DNA from: Rhexocercosporidium sp. MPI-PUGE-AT-0058
Lineage: Eukaryota; Ascomycota; Leotiomycetes; Helotiales
Assembly (NCBI GenBank): GCA_020746875.1
Contig: JAGTJL010000013.1
Coordinates: 2,108,001 to 2,172,000, forward strand
Length of the DNA: 64,000 bases
Direction of reading: 5' to 3'
Position 1 is the first letter of the stretch; each line of letters starts with the position of its first letter. The notes under the pieces are model-generated. The model had not been told where the DNA came from and ran no database searches. It was given only the letters and a program-made list of their open reading frames with translations. Shown one piece after another: positions 22,201 through 34,722 of the stretch. The translations under genes were made by a program, and so were the position numbers.

Positions 22201-24450
22201 AATCCGATTTACTCGCTCCGGCAGGAATTTTATAATTATAATTAACGTCCTTTTTAACGCGTCCACCTTATTATACGTATTAATAATTATAATTAAATTC
22301 TATATTAATATAATATTTCGGTGACTCGTTTAATCGTTTACTTAACGTATAAAAAGTAATTCTTATATTCTTGCCGTCAGCTCTTCTATTAAATATATTA
22401 TTATTATTAATTATTGGAGGCGGGCTGTATATTTTTTAACTTATAATTTCCTCGCTCCTTCTAGCGTTAATATATTATATAGCCTCGTAAGCATTAACTT
22501 ATTTACTTTATATATTTCGCTTTTTTCTTATAGTTAATCGCATCTCTTATATTATTACTTTTCTTATTAAGTAGTCCTTAGCCGTATTCAAGGCTACCTT
22601 TTATTTATTAACTGCTTTTACATACCCGGGCTCGTTATTATATATATTTAAAAAGCATTTCCTTCTCTTATTTTATATTAAATTATCCTTAAATTTATTC
22701 GGTATATATTCTTCGAAGAACGACGTATTATAAAAAATTAACTCAAATAGCAGTCCTTTTTCTAAATCCTTAAGCAAGCTTATTAACCTCTTTTTTATTT
22801 TATCTAATTTCAGGTCGTTTCTTTTATATTATAGCGAACGGGAATCCTCCCTTTAAGTAATAATTAAATTCCCGTATTAATCGCTTTTCGCTGCTTTAGT
22901 ATAATTCCGCAGTTATTACATATAATTAAATATAATATAGAAGTCTTTGTGAATATATTTCTTATAATACGCTTCTACTGTAATAATTTTTATAATTAAA
23001 TCTTAGCGAACTTAATTAGCTATCGACATAAGGCGTACGCAATAAACTAACGGCGACAGAGTATGTCGAAATTCCACAGCCGTCTTTTATCATACTTCCT
23101 GCGCATAAAAACTATTTATTAATATTTAATATATTATTAGCGATAAAAACGCGCTTCTAATTATTTTTTAATTAATCAAGATTAAGCTGAAATTCAGCAC
23201 AGCCTCCTCCTTAGCCGAATCGTCTTCCGCCGCTAATAGCGTTTATAATAGTACTTCTTATTTATTATTAAACTTTAATTTAAACCGTTCTTCTTATAAA
23301 AATAACTTAAAAAGAAAGTTAATAAACTTTTATTATATTTTAATATACGCAATTAATATATTATCGCCGACTTTTTCTATAAGCTTCTCGCTTAAGTTGC
23401 TGTCGATACTGCGAAATATTTGCTTAATATATCCTCCGAGCTTATAAAATTAATTATAAACCCGGTTAATTAAACGTTAAATACCTTAAACTGCCCGTCG
23501 AATAGTTTCCGAGTCTTCGGGGTACGTAATAACTACTAGTCTCGCGATCTTCTTAATATCGCGGCTTTCGTGAAATCGGGCTTAATCGGTCTTCTTATTT
23601 TACTTTGTTATATACTTATCGTTAATATTTATAAGGATTACTTAAGCTACTAACTGTCGCTCATACTAGTATTTCGCTACTACTCCCTTAAGCTCGTTTA
23701 GTTCCGGGGCCGTTTCCGCTCTTTTTCTACGCCCTTTTTCGACTGAAAAGTATATTATTAAATTGCCGAATATATATTATATTAAAGTCGTAATCGCAAT
23801 TAAACGCTTTTCTTTAATATTATACTTTTCTTTAACGTGTTTTTTAAATTAAGAATCGTTTCTTATTATTTAATAATAATTTATAATAAAATATTTTTAT
23901 CTTAAGTTTATTAAAAGGCATAATACTAGTCCTTATATAAGTCCTACCTAAAACTACCTTTTTTTATCGGTTAATAATATAATATTTATATACTCGTCGC
24001 TTGTCTCCAATTCTCTTCGCCGTTTAATTAAAATATCTTAATACGTAAATATTAAATGTCGATCGCGTTAATTAAAGTTAATGCTAATTTTATACCTTAA
24101 GTAAAATAATATACGGCGCTATAAGTATAACTAAAAGACTTTAGTCGTATTTATTATTATTTTTGCAAATTTAATTTATTAGTTTTTTATAAATATACTT
24201 TAAGTATATCTCTTAATACGATTTTCGTCTTATATAACTTTTTATAAATAAAAAACCTCCTTCTCGTTTATTTACTCCTTTATTTAAACTCCTTATTATA
24301 ATCGCCTTTTTTTAATCTTTAGAAAATTCTTATTTAATTAAAAATCTTACGCTTATTTTTACTTCTTATTCTTAATAAACCTTATTTTTAAAATTAAGTA
24401 TTTCCCGTTATTAATCTACTTATTTCTACTTATTCTATTAACCTTACTTA
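19260..24450 (-). pseudogene. RecQ-like SF2 DNA helicase, RIP-inactivated
   Basis: Minus-strand translation gives a long protein with TAA/TAG stops. The N-terminal half (about 22000-23800) reads like the conserved part of fungal telomere-linked helicases, for example ITYPEDSETIRRAV and AVEFRHTLSPLVYCVRLMS. The core follows. Walker A is LTKARKT where T-G-A-G-K-T is expected (21436-21453), so the key Gly is lost. The DExH box is FDKCYY (21172-21189). A TTLLREM motif corresponds to T-A-T-L-P. Motif VI is QVRRAGRNNN (20612-20641), counterpart of Q-x-G-R-A-G-R-D-G. A Ser-rich and basic tail with scattered Cys runs to about 19260. Boundaries are approximate; a second gene could be merged at either end. 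Confidence 0.8.
21590..21654. repeat. Inverted pair of the dispersed motif
   Basis: TTATAAATAAAAATCT at 21590-21605 faces AGGTTTTAATTTATAA at 21639-21654 across 33 bp of GC-richer sequence. The pair could fold as a hairpin. It lies inside the helicase reading. Confidence 0.75.
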
Positions 24451-24735
24451 CGTTATTTTAATAGTTAATATATGCCTATCCAGAACTCAAGCTCTTAAAT
24501 TAATTATTATAAATAAAAATCTAAAAAGTAAAACTAATTCTAAATCTAAATCCCTTCCGACTTTATATTACGTATATTAAAATTAACGCCGTCGTTTTAT
24601 AAAACTATCCGTTTATATCGATTTAAATTTATAACTTACTTTTAGTAATAAATACTAAAGTTATATAATTTTTATCTTTTTAAATAAAAATCTGTAATTC
24701 TGCGCTTAATAGCTTATTATAAGTTTTTATTTATA
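24242..24735. repeat. Cluster of four dispersed motifs upstream of the helicase
   Basis: Copies at 24242-24257, 24507-24522, 24681-24694 and 24721-24735. The last two are an inverted pair 26 bp apart. The cluster sits at the 5' side of the minus-strand helicase, where a promoter would be. Confidence 0.7.
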
Positions 24736-24779
24736 TAAACTAAAATCAATTTACAGATTATTATCTATAATACTTATAT

Positions 24780-26095
24780 TTATTCCGGTCGATTAAAAAA
24801 TACTCCTTCCGATTATAATTTAAATAAATATTAAGTGAAATACTTCATAATCGGGGCCTTACTACTAATATTAAAGCTCGATTTTCAAGAGGAGAATCGA
24901 CAATTCTATTTAATCTTCTTACTTTTACCTATTAAATATTAAAATTAAAATATATTTTATTTAATACTTTATTAGACAGAAATCATACTCTCTTCACTTT
25001 TCTTCTATCTTTGGCATTTACTCTCTAATATAATTATAATTAATTATATTTCTTATAATTCCTTTTCTTAACGTAAGGCTTAATCTTACTCGTTTTATTT
25101 TATCCCTTATTAAAAGGAACTTTAAGTAATTATATTAGAGACTGCAAATAGAGTTTAATATCCGGCTCATTTAGCCATTACTATCATATTATCTCCTAGG
25201 AAATTACCTGTCCTTATAAGTAATTAAATTTTTATATATATAATTATACCGTTTCGGTTACCCGCTTTCTGTCAAATATATATTCTTATCCCGCCGTATT
25301 ATCTGTTTTCAAGTATAGCAAATAATTAGCTTTATTATTGCTTCTTATATATACTTTTATTAAGTTAATACTTCTTTTTTCTAGTTAATAAATATTTATT
25401 CTTATATATATATTAAGATTATGTCTATTATAAATAAAAACTTATTTTATTTATGTATACTGCCGTGCACGTAATAGCGTAGTAAGCAAACGTTCCGTTA
25501 ATTATAATAACGCTAATTCCTCTTAACATTAATAATCCTTTTATACTTTCTTTTTTTTTAACTTTTAATATCTTTCTTTTTTTTTAACTTTTATAATTAT
25601 TTTTTTTCTTTAATCTTAATTACTAATTGTTTATACTAATTATAATTCTCTTTATTACTCTTACTCTAATTATTCTGCGCTTTATAATTATATTTTTAAT
25701 ATATTTAGCCTTCTAATTTGCCTTTTACTTTGCCCTAAACTTTACATTTCGCCTAATTTAAGTACTATTATATAACAAACAATAGCTAACTCACTTCTTA
25801 TAGCTCTGCTTTCCCTTATTATATAAGTCAGTTTTAACGCGTTTTTATAAATAAATTCATTATTACGGTCCACGAGCTCAGCTTTAACTGCTTCCTTTAT
25901 ATATTATCCCAAATAATCGCGATATTATATAAATTTATATTTGTCCGCGATATTTTTTAATCGCGAAGAGCATTATTTAATATATTTAGCGCGTTTCCTG
26001 GCGTTTTCTTCGTTTAAAATATATATCTTTTTATATATTTTTACTTTCAAAATTTATTTTAATAATATAAGTAAATATTAACTAATCTTATTATA
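24780..26095. other. AT-rich spacer between divergent coding blocks
   Basis: Mostly pyrimidine-rich on the plus strand, with one motif copy at 25428-25445. Two near-identical T-rich words ending TTTAACTTTT lie at about 25550-25595. No product was recognised. Confidence 0.5.
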
Positions 26096-26099
26096 TTAA

Positions 26100-26147
26100 A
26101 GGTTTTTATTTATAACTAGCTTCTATTTTTATAAGTTTTTATTTATA
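26100..26147. repeat. Two direct copies of the dispersed motif
   Basis: AGGTTTTTATTTATAA at about 26100-26116 and AAGTTTTTATTTATA at 26133-26147, same orientation, about 33 bp apart. Confidence 0.7.
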
Positions 26148-26159
26148 TAAATATAATAA

Positions 26160-26950
26160 TTAACTTTAGACTTCCCGCCGAAATTCCCGAATCCTTTTAG
26201 CCAAAGAATAGCACCTACGAACTTATACTTAAGCCGCGCTATTTATTTCCCGCATCCCGCCTAACGAATCCTCTCTTAAATGCCGAATTATCTATTAATA
26301 AAAATCAGTTAATTAATTAAAATAATATTTCCGGACTCGAGCCAGTAGTAATTAAAACATTTATATAAGTTCTGCCGAATAACTTAATCACAAATCCTCT
26401 CGTTATAAGTACGTTAAACTTATCTTTTCCGCGGCTATTAAGTCTCTTAATTAATCTACTTCCTATTATTCAGCGGCCTTTTAAATATAAAATTAAGTTT
26501 ATTAAAACTGAAAAGCCTAGCGCTTGTATAATTAAAGCTTTTAAAGTTATTAAGACCCCGCTTAAGAAAAAGCTTTTAATTAAAGGTAAAAGTAAAACCA
26601 AAGCTATAACCAAAGATAATAAAAACTAAAATAATAATAATAATAAGTTAAAAAACTTAATACTTTAAATACATCGCTTCCTTTAACTAATATCGTAAAA
26701 CCTTATATTATATTCTTTATTACTTTAACTATAATATTTAAATTCTTAAACTAGCATATTATAAAATAAATTACTTAGTCGTTCTTTAATAATACTTATC
26801 GCCCGGAACATATTTATTACAGAATAACGGAATATAATCTTATTAATAGTCAAGTCTTAATAAGCTACGTCGGATTACCGGATATAAAGGCTCTTAAAGC
26901 TCTCTTCTTTCGTAAGTATTACTTTACAATTATCTCAACTCTTATAAATT
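26160..26950 (+). pseudogene. Decayed plus-strand coding sequence, unknown
   Basis: Plus-strand reading shows a Pro-rich start (FPPKFPNPF near 26170) and a Lys-rich segment reading IKAFKVIKTPLKKKLLIKGK near 26530-26590. Further on comes YVGLPDIKALKALFF (about 26866-26910). Stops are TAA/TAG. The family is not recognised. A motif cluster follows it directly. Confidence 0.35.
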
Positions 26951-27083
26951 AAAACCTGTCTTATCTTATTAATTCCTTACTTTACCTAATTACTATTCTA
27001 TAAATAAAAACTTATAATCTGGTTAATTTACAGGTTTTTATCTGTAGATTACTTTCTTACCCTTTTTAGATTTTTATTTACAA
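26943..27083. repeat. Cluster of four dispersed motifs
   Basis: Copies at 26943-26958, 26999-27013, 27031-27046 and 27068-27083, with both orientations present. One keeps the less mutated form CAGGTTTTTATCTGTA, suggesting the ancestral motif had G/C where others have A/T. The cluster separates two plus-strand coding remnants. Confidence 0.75.
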
Positions 27084-27129
27084 TTAACACTTCTTATATT
27101 AATATTAATATAACTCCTTCACTTGTCCG

Positions 27130-28640
27130 CGACGCGTTTATGGATTTCAAGTATACTTACGATTTTAATTACTTAGCTTTCGCGCATATTATTAGCGATA
27201 CCTTAAAGAAGGCGGCAATTCAAGCGGATAATTTCTATAAAGTTTTTATAATTTCACCGATAAGTAGCGCGTAATTATACTCGGCGATTATATTATATTC
27301 TCCTTTTTTATTATTAATATTAATAATAATAATATTCTAATATATTATATTAAGATTATATTATTCCTTTTATACGTCGTTCGTTATATCCTCGATATAA
27401 TATTTAAAGTTTCGTTTGCGTAAGCTTATTATAAGAAAGATAAAATTATTTCGCGTATTAATTTCTTTATTAAAATTTCAATTATAAGCTTCTTTTAATT
27501 CGTGCGTATTTTTATAATTATATTTAGCGCGGCCGTAAAGCTACTTTTAATATATTTGGAGCCCGAGTTATTAAAAATAATCTAGCCCGGGCACTTTTTA
27601 TATTTACGTTAATAATCGTTATTAAATCGTTAATCTGAATACTAATTAAGTTATAAAAGCGGACTTAAAGATTATTTGCGCTATCGCTTATTTTAAAGAA
27701 GTTTAATATAATATAATTATTATTAATAAAGGCTTTGCTAAGGAAATGATCGATGAGGATGATTTATTTAAATTTAATACTGAAGAAAATAAGGATAATA
27801 ATAATTTAGACTAATTCGCCGGTATAACTAACGAAAAAAAGTCATATATTATCGATAAAAAGATTAATAATATTTTTAACGTCTTTAAACGTATAAGTAA
27901 TATGGCAACTCGGACCGGTTAACTTAATCTTATAAATAACCTTAAGAACTTTAATCTCTTACTCGAGGCACGAGCTCGTATTCAGAAAAAGTAGCGTTCC
28001 AAGCTTATAATCACTAAGTAAAAAATATTATTTCTTAAGGTCGCTTCTTATTATCGTTTTTAATACTCAGAAAATAAGCGGAACGCTAATCCAAATCTCT
28101 TTACTATTATCGATTAAAAGATTATTTTATATTTACCGACGCTTATAATTCTTTCCAATTTTATAAAAAACGGCAGATAAAGCGTAAAAAGATAACTCGT
28201 ATTATAAATAATCCGAAGCTACTCGCTAAAAACGCTCGCTCCCCGGGTAATACGAATCCTTTAGCACCCGAACCAAGTTCTTTAACTGCCGATATTAATA
28301 ATAAAGACCCTTTCTTTATTCCGGCTCTGCCTGCGATTATTAAACCCCGCGAATTTCAAATCTTATTTTAAATTGGTTATTATTATCAGTTAAACCCGTT
28401 ATTAATTTTAATAATAAAATTCTCTAAGTTTAAGAAAAAGAAGCTTATACTTTTAATATTAATACGGAAAAGCGTGAAATTAATAATAAAAAACGCGACG
28501 CTTTTTGGCTTTAAATAAAACTCTTAAGCTCGGGTTCGGGCGATACTCGGTTATATGTAAAGTCGTGCTCTATCTTAAGAGTCGATATTAATACGCGATA
28601 CTTCTTTAATAAAGGCGAGAATGCTAAATATTTTAAATTA
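27130..28640 (+). pseudogene. Decayed plus-strand coding sequence, unknown
   Basis: The block starts with an open reading containing MDFKYTYDFNYLAFAHI and DTLKKAAIQADNFYKVF (about 27141-27250). Later parts include KGFAKEMIDEDDLFKFN (about 27730-27780), an acidic Asn-rich stretch and NLLLEARARIQKK (near 27950-27990). More than one frame is used. I do not recognise a domain. Motif clusters bound it on both sides, suggesting one gene unit. Confidence 0.4.
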
Positions 28641-28678
28641 TAATAAGTCGTTAATAAATTATATTTCCTTTCTTCTTT

Positions 28679-28853
28679 AATAAATTAAAACTTATATTTC
28701 TAATAATCTCTTATAAATTAAAACTTATAATATTTCTCGTATCGTATAAGTTTTTATTTATAATCCCTTATTCTTTTATTACTCTTCTTTTAGATTTTTA
28801 TTTACAAGCCTTATTCTTTCTTTTTTACTTTTTTTTCAGATTTTTATTTATAT
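28679..28853. repeat. Cluster of five dispersed motifs
   Basis: Five copies at roughly 30-46-bp spacing: 28679-28694 and 28711-28726 in one orientation, then 28748-28763, 28792-28807 and 28838-28853 in the other. This is the densest array in the window and separates two coding remnants. Confidence 0.8.
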
Positions 28854-29149
28854 ACGCTATCTTTTTTATAATATTATTTATTAACGCTTTATAAATACTA
28901 CTTAAATACTTACTTAAAAACGTAGTTATATCGCGTAATATTAATATTAATATATATAAGTTAAAAAAGACCTTAAAAATGCTTATATTAATACGCAGAA
29001 CTATTAACTCAGGTTATCGAGAACCCCGATAAGCTTAAGTATTTTATATTTTAATCGCTTTTCTTCTTTATTATTTCTTAATAAGTTATACTATTAAGTA
29101 CTTCTTCTTAAGAATTTATTATTCACAGTTTTACGTACCTTAATTAAGA

Positions 29150-30640
29150 CAAGGCGATCGTGAAAAGCTAATATTTAATAACGGTAATATAAACTGAATA
29201 AGTTCTTAAATAACTTCGACCCTTCGAACCTTAAAGTAAATTCTTTTATAAATCAGATTTTAATTTATAATAATACTAATTTTTTAAACCGGCAAGACTA
29301 TTATTATATTTACTTACATACTTTGTTCGCCGACTTTTATGCCGTTCAAAGTAAAGGACCTAAAAGGTTTTATCTCTACTCGAGCTACTTATAAAAAGTT
29401 AATTACGCCTTATATAAAATACTATCGAGCCTTTAATAAAGCGGATAATAATAATATTACCGCTATTCAAAAGGCTAAGGCGCGTGCTGCAATAAGCTTG
29501 GCTAAAGCCGCCGCAGCTCCCGATGCCTTCGACGAAAATAATAAATTCGCTTAATAAATAGCCGCGAAATCTATTATTTCTAATTTTATAACTATAATAA
29601 AATTAGTCGCTTAATTTATAATAAAAGTTATTTTATTAAAAATCCGAATACTTAAATCGCCGAATTTATCCGACTCTTATATATCCGCCTTTTTTAATTT
29701 ATGACTGCTACGCTTATAATCACGTTTATATAAAATATATAAGGCTATTTTTAGCAGCTATTTAATCCCGCTTAGTGTTTTTCTTAAATTACTTACTTTA
29801 AACTCTATTACCGCGACTTTTATAAAAAAGACGTAAACTTATAAAAGTTTAATATTAATAATACTAACGTTAATCTACTCGCGGATTAAAATAAGACATT
29901 TATTAAAAAGTATAAAAAGAACGGTAATTATTTAAGTCTACTTAATCCAGATATTTATAAAATAATAATATATAATTCTAATACTAACGGCTTATCGTTT
30001 AATAATACAGCTATTCTCCTCCCCCCAATCTTGCGGCAAATTTAACTGCGCTAAAACATATCCGATATTATTACGTTTTATATTAAGAAAAAGATCAAAT
30101 ATAATAATATTATCTCCTTATTTAAAGTAATTATTTTCCGCTTAAACTAAGCTTATTAGTAAAAAAAAATACTATAGCGAATTACTTATAAGAATAACTA
30201 AAAGCTAATGCAGCCGAACGACCTAAGTACCGGTCCTGCGGCCTTAAATGCTTCGAATACTACGATGCGAGTTAATATCTATTATATCCGTAATTTTTTA
30301 ATATTTATATTCGACTTTTAAATAAATATAATATATAAAAATATTATTAATAAAGCAGAAGCCGCAAAGCGTTTTAAAAAGAAATAATTACGGCTCTAGA
30401 ATATCACTGATATCGAGGCTGCGGACGACGATTTCGGCGCAACCGCCTTCTTTGATATATACAAATTAAATAAATATATGCCCGCGCTTACTAATCGACT
30501 TACTTTTGCCTAATACGTGGCTACTTGCTCTCTGAAATTAACTGCTTTATACGACGCTTTAACTTAGTGATATTTAAACGAGAATTCTAAGGTTCTTTTA
30601 TTATATATTATTTTTTACGTTAAATTATAAGTTATTCCAA
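29150..30640 (+). pseudogene. Decayed plus-strand coding sequence, unknown
   Basis: The best preserved part is 29339-29554, 71 codons without a stop, reading MPFKVKDLKGFISTRATYKK at its start and ending in an Ala/Lys-rich helix (KAKARAAISLAKAAAA). An overlapping frame just upstream reads DYYYIYLHTLFADFYAVQS (about 29299-29355), so the true frame changes near 29340. Later sequence contains ADDDFGATAFFDIY-like wording near 30421-30462. No family was recognised. The final inverted motif pair follows. Confidence 0.4.
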
Positions 30641-30654
30641 CTTTATTACTTCTT

Positions 30655-30705
30655 TAAATAAAAACTTATTTTATAGCTACTTCTTATATAGGTTTTTATT
30701 TATAA
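30655..30705. repeat. Inverted motif pair at right edge of module
   Basis: TAAATAAAAACTTA at 30655-30668 faces AGGTTTTTATTTATAA at 30690-30705, 21 bp apart. No further copies were seen to the right. Confidence 0.72.
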
Positions 30706-31044
30706 ACCCTTTATTACTTTTTATTAATACTCTCTTTTAGACGTTTGTAATAGTTTTACGAGCTCCTTGGTTTACGTGTTTTAATAATTAAAGCAAGCTA
30801 TTATTAAAGCGTGCGTACGAAGACCTTAAGACGTTAAAAAATAAAAGGTTCGCTTTATGACGTCTTTATTATATTAATCTAAAGGTAAAAACAGAATTAG
30901 GTTTAGAAACACTAGGGGCTTTATAATTAAAAATATAAATTTTATAAGATATAATAATTTTAAATATATTAAGATTTTAAATTCATTAAAAAATTAATAT
31001 AATAATATTACTTAATAATTATTTATTAATAAAAAACACTTTTA

Positions 31045-31545
31045 AAATTTGATAATAGGTATTCTGTTATTTATTATATAAGAAGCCCGCAAAATATTCG
31101 ATAACAGGTATTCTATTATTTATTAAATAATAAGAAGTTAGCAAAATATTTAATAACAGGTATTTTATTATTTAATATATAATTATTTTTACTTAAGAAG
31201 CCCGCAAAATATTCGATAATAAGTATTCTATTATTTAATATATAATTGTTTTTACTTAAGAAGCCCGTGAAATATTCGATGATAAGTATTCTATTATTTA
31301 TTATATAATAAGAAGCTAGTAAAATATTCGATAACAGGTATTTTATTATTTAATATATAATTGTTTTTATTTAAGAAGCCCGCAAAATATTCGATAACAG
31401 GTATTCTATCATTTATTATATAAAAAGCCCGCAAAATATTTGATAATATGTATTCTGTTATTTATTATATAATTATTTTTACTTAAGAAGCTAGCAAAAT
31501 AATCGATAATAAGTATTCTATTATTTATTATATAATTGTTTTTAC
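31045..31545 (+). repeat. Tandem array with a hairpin in each unit
   Basis: Nine units repeat with the core GATAACAGGTATTCTGTTAT, whose arms ATAACAG and CTGTTAT pair around a GTATT loop. Unit starts (at the core) are about 31051, 31100, 31152, 31215, 31278, 31330, 31393, 31442 and 31504. Spacings therefore alternate between 49-52 and 62-63 bp; the longer units include an extra TTTTTACTTAAG-type segment. AAGCCCGCAAAATATTC separates the cores. A degenerate tenth unit may lie near 31580. Arm mutations are mostly C-to-T or G-to-A. Confidence 0.9.
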
Positions 31546-31549
31546 TTAA

Positions 31550-33380
31550 GACTCTTGCATTTAATTATAAATATATTATAAGATATTTAATAATAAATAT
31601 TCTGCTAACTTTAATATAATTATATTTTATTCTAGCTTTCCGAAATATATTAATAGCAAATACTAAATTATTATTTTATACTTTTATATTAATAAAGATT
31701 TTTAGCAAACTTATATAATAAATTATTTATTATTATAATAAATTATTTTTACTTTAAGCTTTTATAAAATATCTTATAACAGAAACTCTATTACTTTATA
31801 TTTCTTACTTATTTAATAAGTATTTTAATAAATCCTTTTTTATTAATACTTCTTTATTAAAATCTTAAAAATTTTTAAAGTATATTATTTATTCTTCTTT
31901 TTTTTAAATAATAATACCTAATTATATATATTATTTTATTATTAATAAAATGCGTTGCCCGCACGTGCGTAACGCTTAGCGCTTTCTTAATCCTACTATT
32001 ATTATACTAACGAATCATATTATTTAAGTATTCCGATATATTAAAATATTTCTGCCTTATTTACCGCGCTTTTTATTCAAATAAGGACTTTATACTAATC
32101 TTTCACGCAAGATACTAATTATAAGCTACTTAAAACGCTTTTAGTATTAAGATAATTTAATTATATTATTAATAAATTATCTACGATTCATATTATCCTG
32201 CGAATATAATTAAAAGAAAAGCCTTTAAACGCGACGTAAAGCCTGTTAGATAAGTTCTAGATTTAATTCCTTTATAAGCTAAATTATCTACTAATTAATT
32301 TAATTTATCTTCTCTTAACTTATTTACGCTTCGTCCGCGTATATAATAAGCTTTTAAATTTCTCAAAAATCCAAATAAAGCCTCGGTCTTCGAGTTCGGC
32401 GAGTTCTTATCGAAGTAATATTCAAATAACGCTTTTTATAAATCCTTTATTCTTTTCTTTTTTTATTTACCGAACTTCAAAATAATATTTAAGAATTTAC
32501 GTTTATATTTCAAGTTAATATTATTCGCATTCGCTCGTTAGATCAAGTCTACGAATCCGATACTCTCGCAAAATCTACCTTTAATTTCGTTATCTTTAAG
32601 AAACTTATATTCTTTATATTATATATTAATAATCGCCGGGCTTATCTCAAAATATATAAAAATATAACTGATATCGAATATTAAATGTATTTCCGTATAA
32701 AATAAAATAAGTTAAGCTTTATATTAAAGTCTTATAAAGAGCATTTAATATTAGTCGAGCAGATAAGACTAAATTTAACAATAAGTTTAATTAGCTTAAA
32801 AGTATTATTCCGCGTTTACTTTACTTATAAAGTAAGTAAGCTTGGATTCGAATATAAGTTCGAACGAAATAAAGCTAGATTTTTAATAAGCTTAATTAAA
32901 TTCGAGAAACTAGAAGTTATATATTTCGTTATTATTAATAAAAAGTATTATATTTAATTATAAAATAAGAAAGAGATATAAGATATTTTATATAAAGTTT
33001 AAAAAAAGTAATTTAAAAAATCCGTAAAGCTTTTAAAAGTAATTAATATAATTGTTTTTATCGAAGTAGTAAAAGAATATACTTATATCGCCGGATTGCG
33101 AACCTGCTGAGCTTGATTATTTTAAAGAAGATAAAGCATATATAAATAAAAGGATTATTATAATTTATTTAATTAAAAGAGATATATATTATATTCTATT
33201 TAATAAGATTAGTTTTTTCTAATATAATAGATTTTCTATTAGCACTTTTATTTAGCCCTTTACGGCGGAGCTTTATTATTAATTTAAGTTATTATATGAC
33301 TTAAATAATTCCTAAACCGAAACAGTAATCTAAGAGCTAATAAATACAGTAATTATTAATTATATAACGAACTTTAATTA
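31550..33380. other. AT-rich RIP desert
   Basis: No gene was recognised. A short GC-richer patch (GCCCGCACGTGCGTAACGC near 31958) interrupts it. Some plus-strand wording between 32250 and 32620 may be coding remnant, too decayed to describe. Confidence 0.5.
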
Positions 33381-33404
33381 TTTTAGTATATCGATATGCT
33401 AAAA
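33381..33404. repeat. 24-bp palindrome, copy 1
   Basis: Left half TTTTAGTATATC, right half GATATGCTAAAA. The unmutated form would be a perfect palindrome with half-site TTTTAGCATATC; here one C is T in the left half. Confidence 0.8.
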
Positions 33405-33849
33405 TAATTTAGTCCGTTATTATAAAGACGCCTGATACTAAGCCTTCTTATATGCGGAGACTCATAACTCTTCTATTTAAATAATAATATTACGTCTTTT
33501 ATATACTACTTCCTCTTAAAATTATATTATCTTATAATAAAAATTAAACTATTATTAAAAGTGCTCCGAATAGAAATAAATACTTAATACTTAGCTTCTG
33601 CTATTTATTAATATTCCCTAATTCTTAGCTGCTAGCGAAGACTTCCTTACAGACGCAAGTTTACTTGCCTTATATAATATCGCGTATAAAAGTAAGCAGC
33701 TTTTCTCGAGCTAAGACGTCTTCTTTTAATAAGAGTAATAACCGCCTTTGAGTATATTCTTACGCCGTTTAAAAGAAAATTGAATTCCGCTTATAAGTAT
33801 ATGAACTTTCTTATAAAAATATTTCTAATAAATAATAGCTATTAATAAA

Positions 33850-34310
33850 TCTACTAGTTATATATTTCCTCCTTAACCTGCCTCTTCCTTATCAAATACG
33901 AAACCTTCCGCTCTTTTAGAAAAACCTGCCGAATCGAGTTCGAAGCAGCTATCTACCGATTATTTGGCAAAATACTAAGGCATTAAGCTCGCAGCGAAGA
34001 CTTTAATCGAGAATAAAATATTATAAAAAGTCGTAATAGTTAAGCTTATTAAATACTTAAATAAAGTAACTTTATCAGAATAAAAGTTTATTTAATAACT
34101 CGTTAAGAAAGCAATCGAATTAAAAGACTCAATAAAGAAAAGAAGGATTATCTTTAAAAGCGACGGGATAAATTCGAAAAGAGCTTAATTATAATAAGGA
34201 TAGCGGGTTATTATACTTCTCGAGTTTGCTTAAGATCTTAATACCTTCGAGGTTTAGAATAAATAAGATTTTAAATTAATAATAATAAATACAAACTCCG
34301 CGAACGGTTA
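33850..34310 (+). pseudogene. Decayed plus-strand coding sequence with Pro/Ser-rich linker, unknown
   Basis: One frame reads SALLEKPAESSSKQLSTDYL near 33910-33970, then KLAAKTLIENKIL, then KKAIELKDSIKKRRIIFKSD (about 34105-34165). TAA/TAG replace likely Gln/Trp codons. The composition (a Pro/Ser linker followed by charged helix) is protein-like, but I recognise no family. It lies between palindrome copies 1 and 2. Confidence 0.45.
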
Positions 34311-34698
34311 TAAATCTTTTATTATTATACGAATCCGCTCGGTACTCTTTTAATTTAATAATATATTTCTTTTTTAATTTCCACAAATAATATCTTTTGC
34401 TTTTATTCTTATTAACGTATTAATAAACTCTTAAATCTATGCGCGAAGTAACTAACGAGCTAATATTATTTATTTTATAATATTATCGATATCGCTCAAA
34501 ATAAGATTATATTTTATTAATATATAAGGTCGGTCTTTAAAAAGAGTTTTAATTTATAAGTATTAGCGAAGTAAAAATTATACTTTAATAAATATATACT
34601 AATTCTGATTTATTATTTTTATATAAAAGCGCACTAACCGTAATCAGCAAGCGGAATTAATCCGTGCGGCAGCCAGTCGTTAACTAATAATCGGTTTA

Positions 34699-34722
34699 TT
34701 TAAGCATATCGATATATTAAAA
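34699..34722. repeat. 24-bp palindrome, copy 2
   Basis: Centred on ATCGAT. Here the left half keeps AGCATATC and the right half is mutated to GATATATTAAAA, the mirror image of copies 3 and 4. Confidence 0.75.

Larger units (their letters stand above)
19057..30705. mobile_element. Candidate helicase-bearing element or module defined by a dispersed motif
   Basis: At least 17 copies of a motif near TTATAAATAAAAACCTG (either strand; T/C and A/G variants by RIP) lie in this 11.6-kb interval. I saw no comparable copy elsewhere in the window. Several occur as inverted pairs 20-45 bp apart: 21590/21639, 24681/24721, 26999/27031, 28711/28748 and 30655/30690. The outermost copies, at 19057 and 30690, sit at its two edges. 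Inside are a minus-strand RecQ-like helicase pseudogene and divergent plus-strand coding remnants. A large DNA element carrying its own binding sites is one explanation; terminal repeats and target duplications were not found. Confidence 0.45.

Noticed and set aside
31045..31545. Possible CRISPR array
   Set aside because: The repeated part is longer than the spacers, spacers are themselves repeated between units, and the context is eukaryotic RIP DNA.
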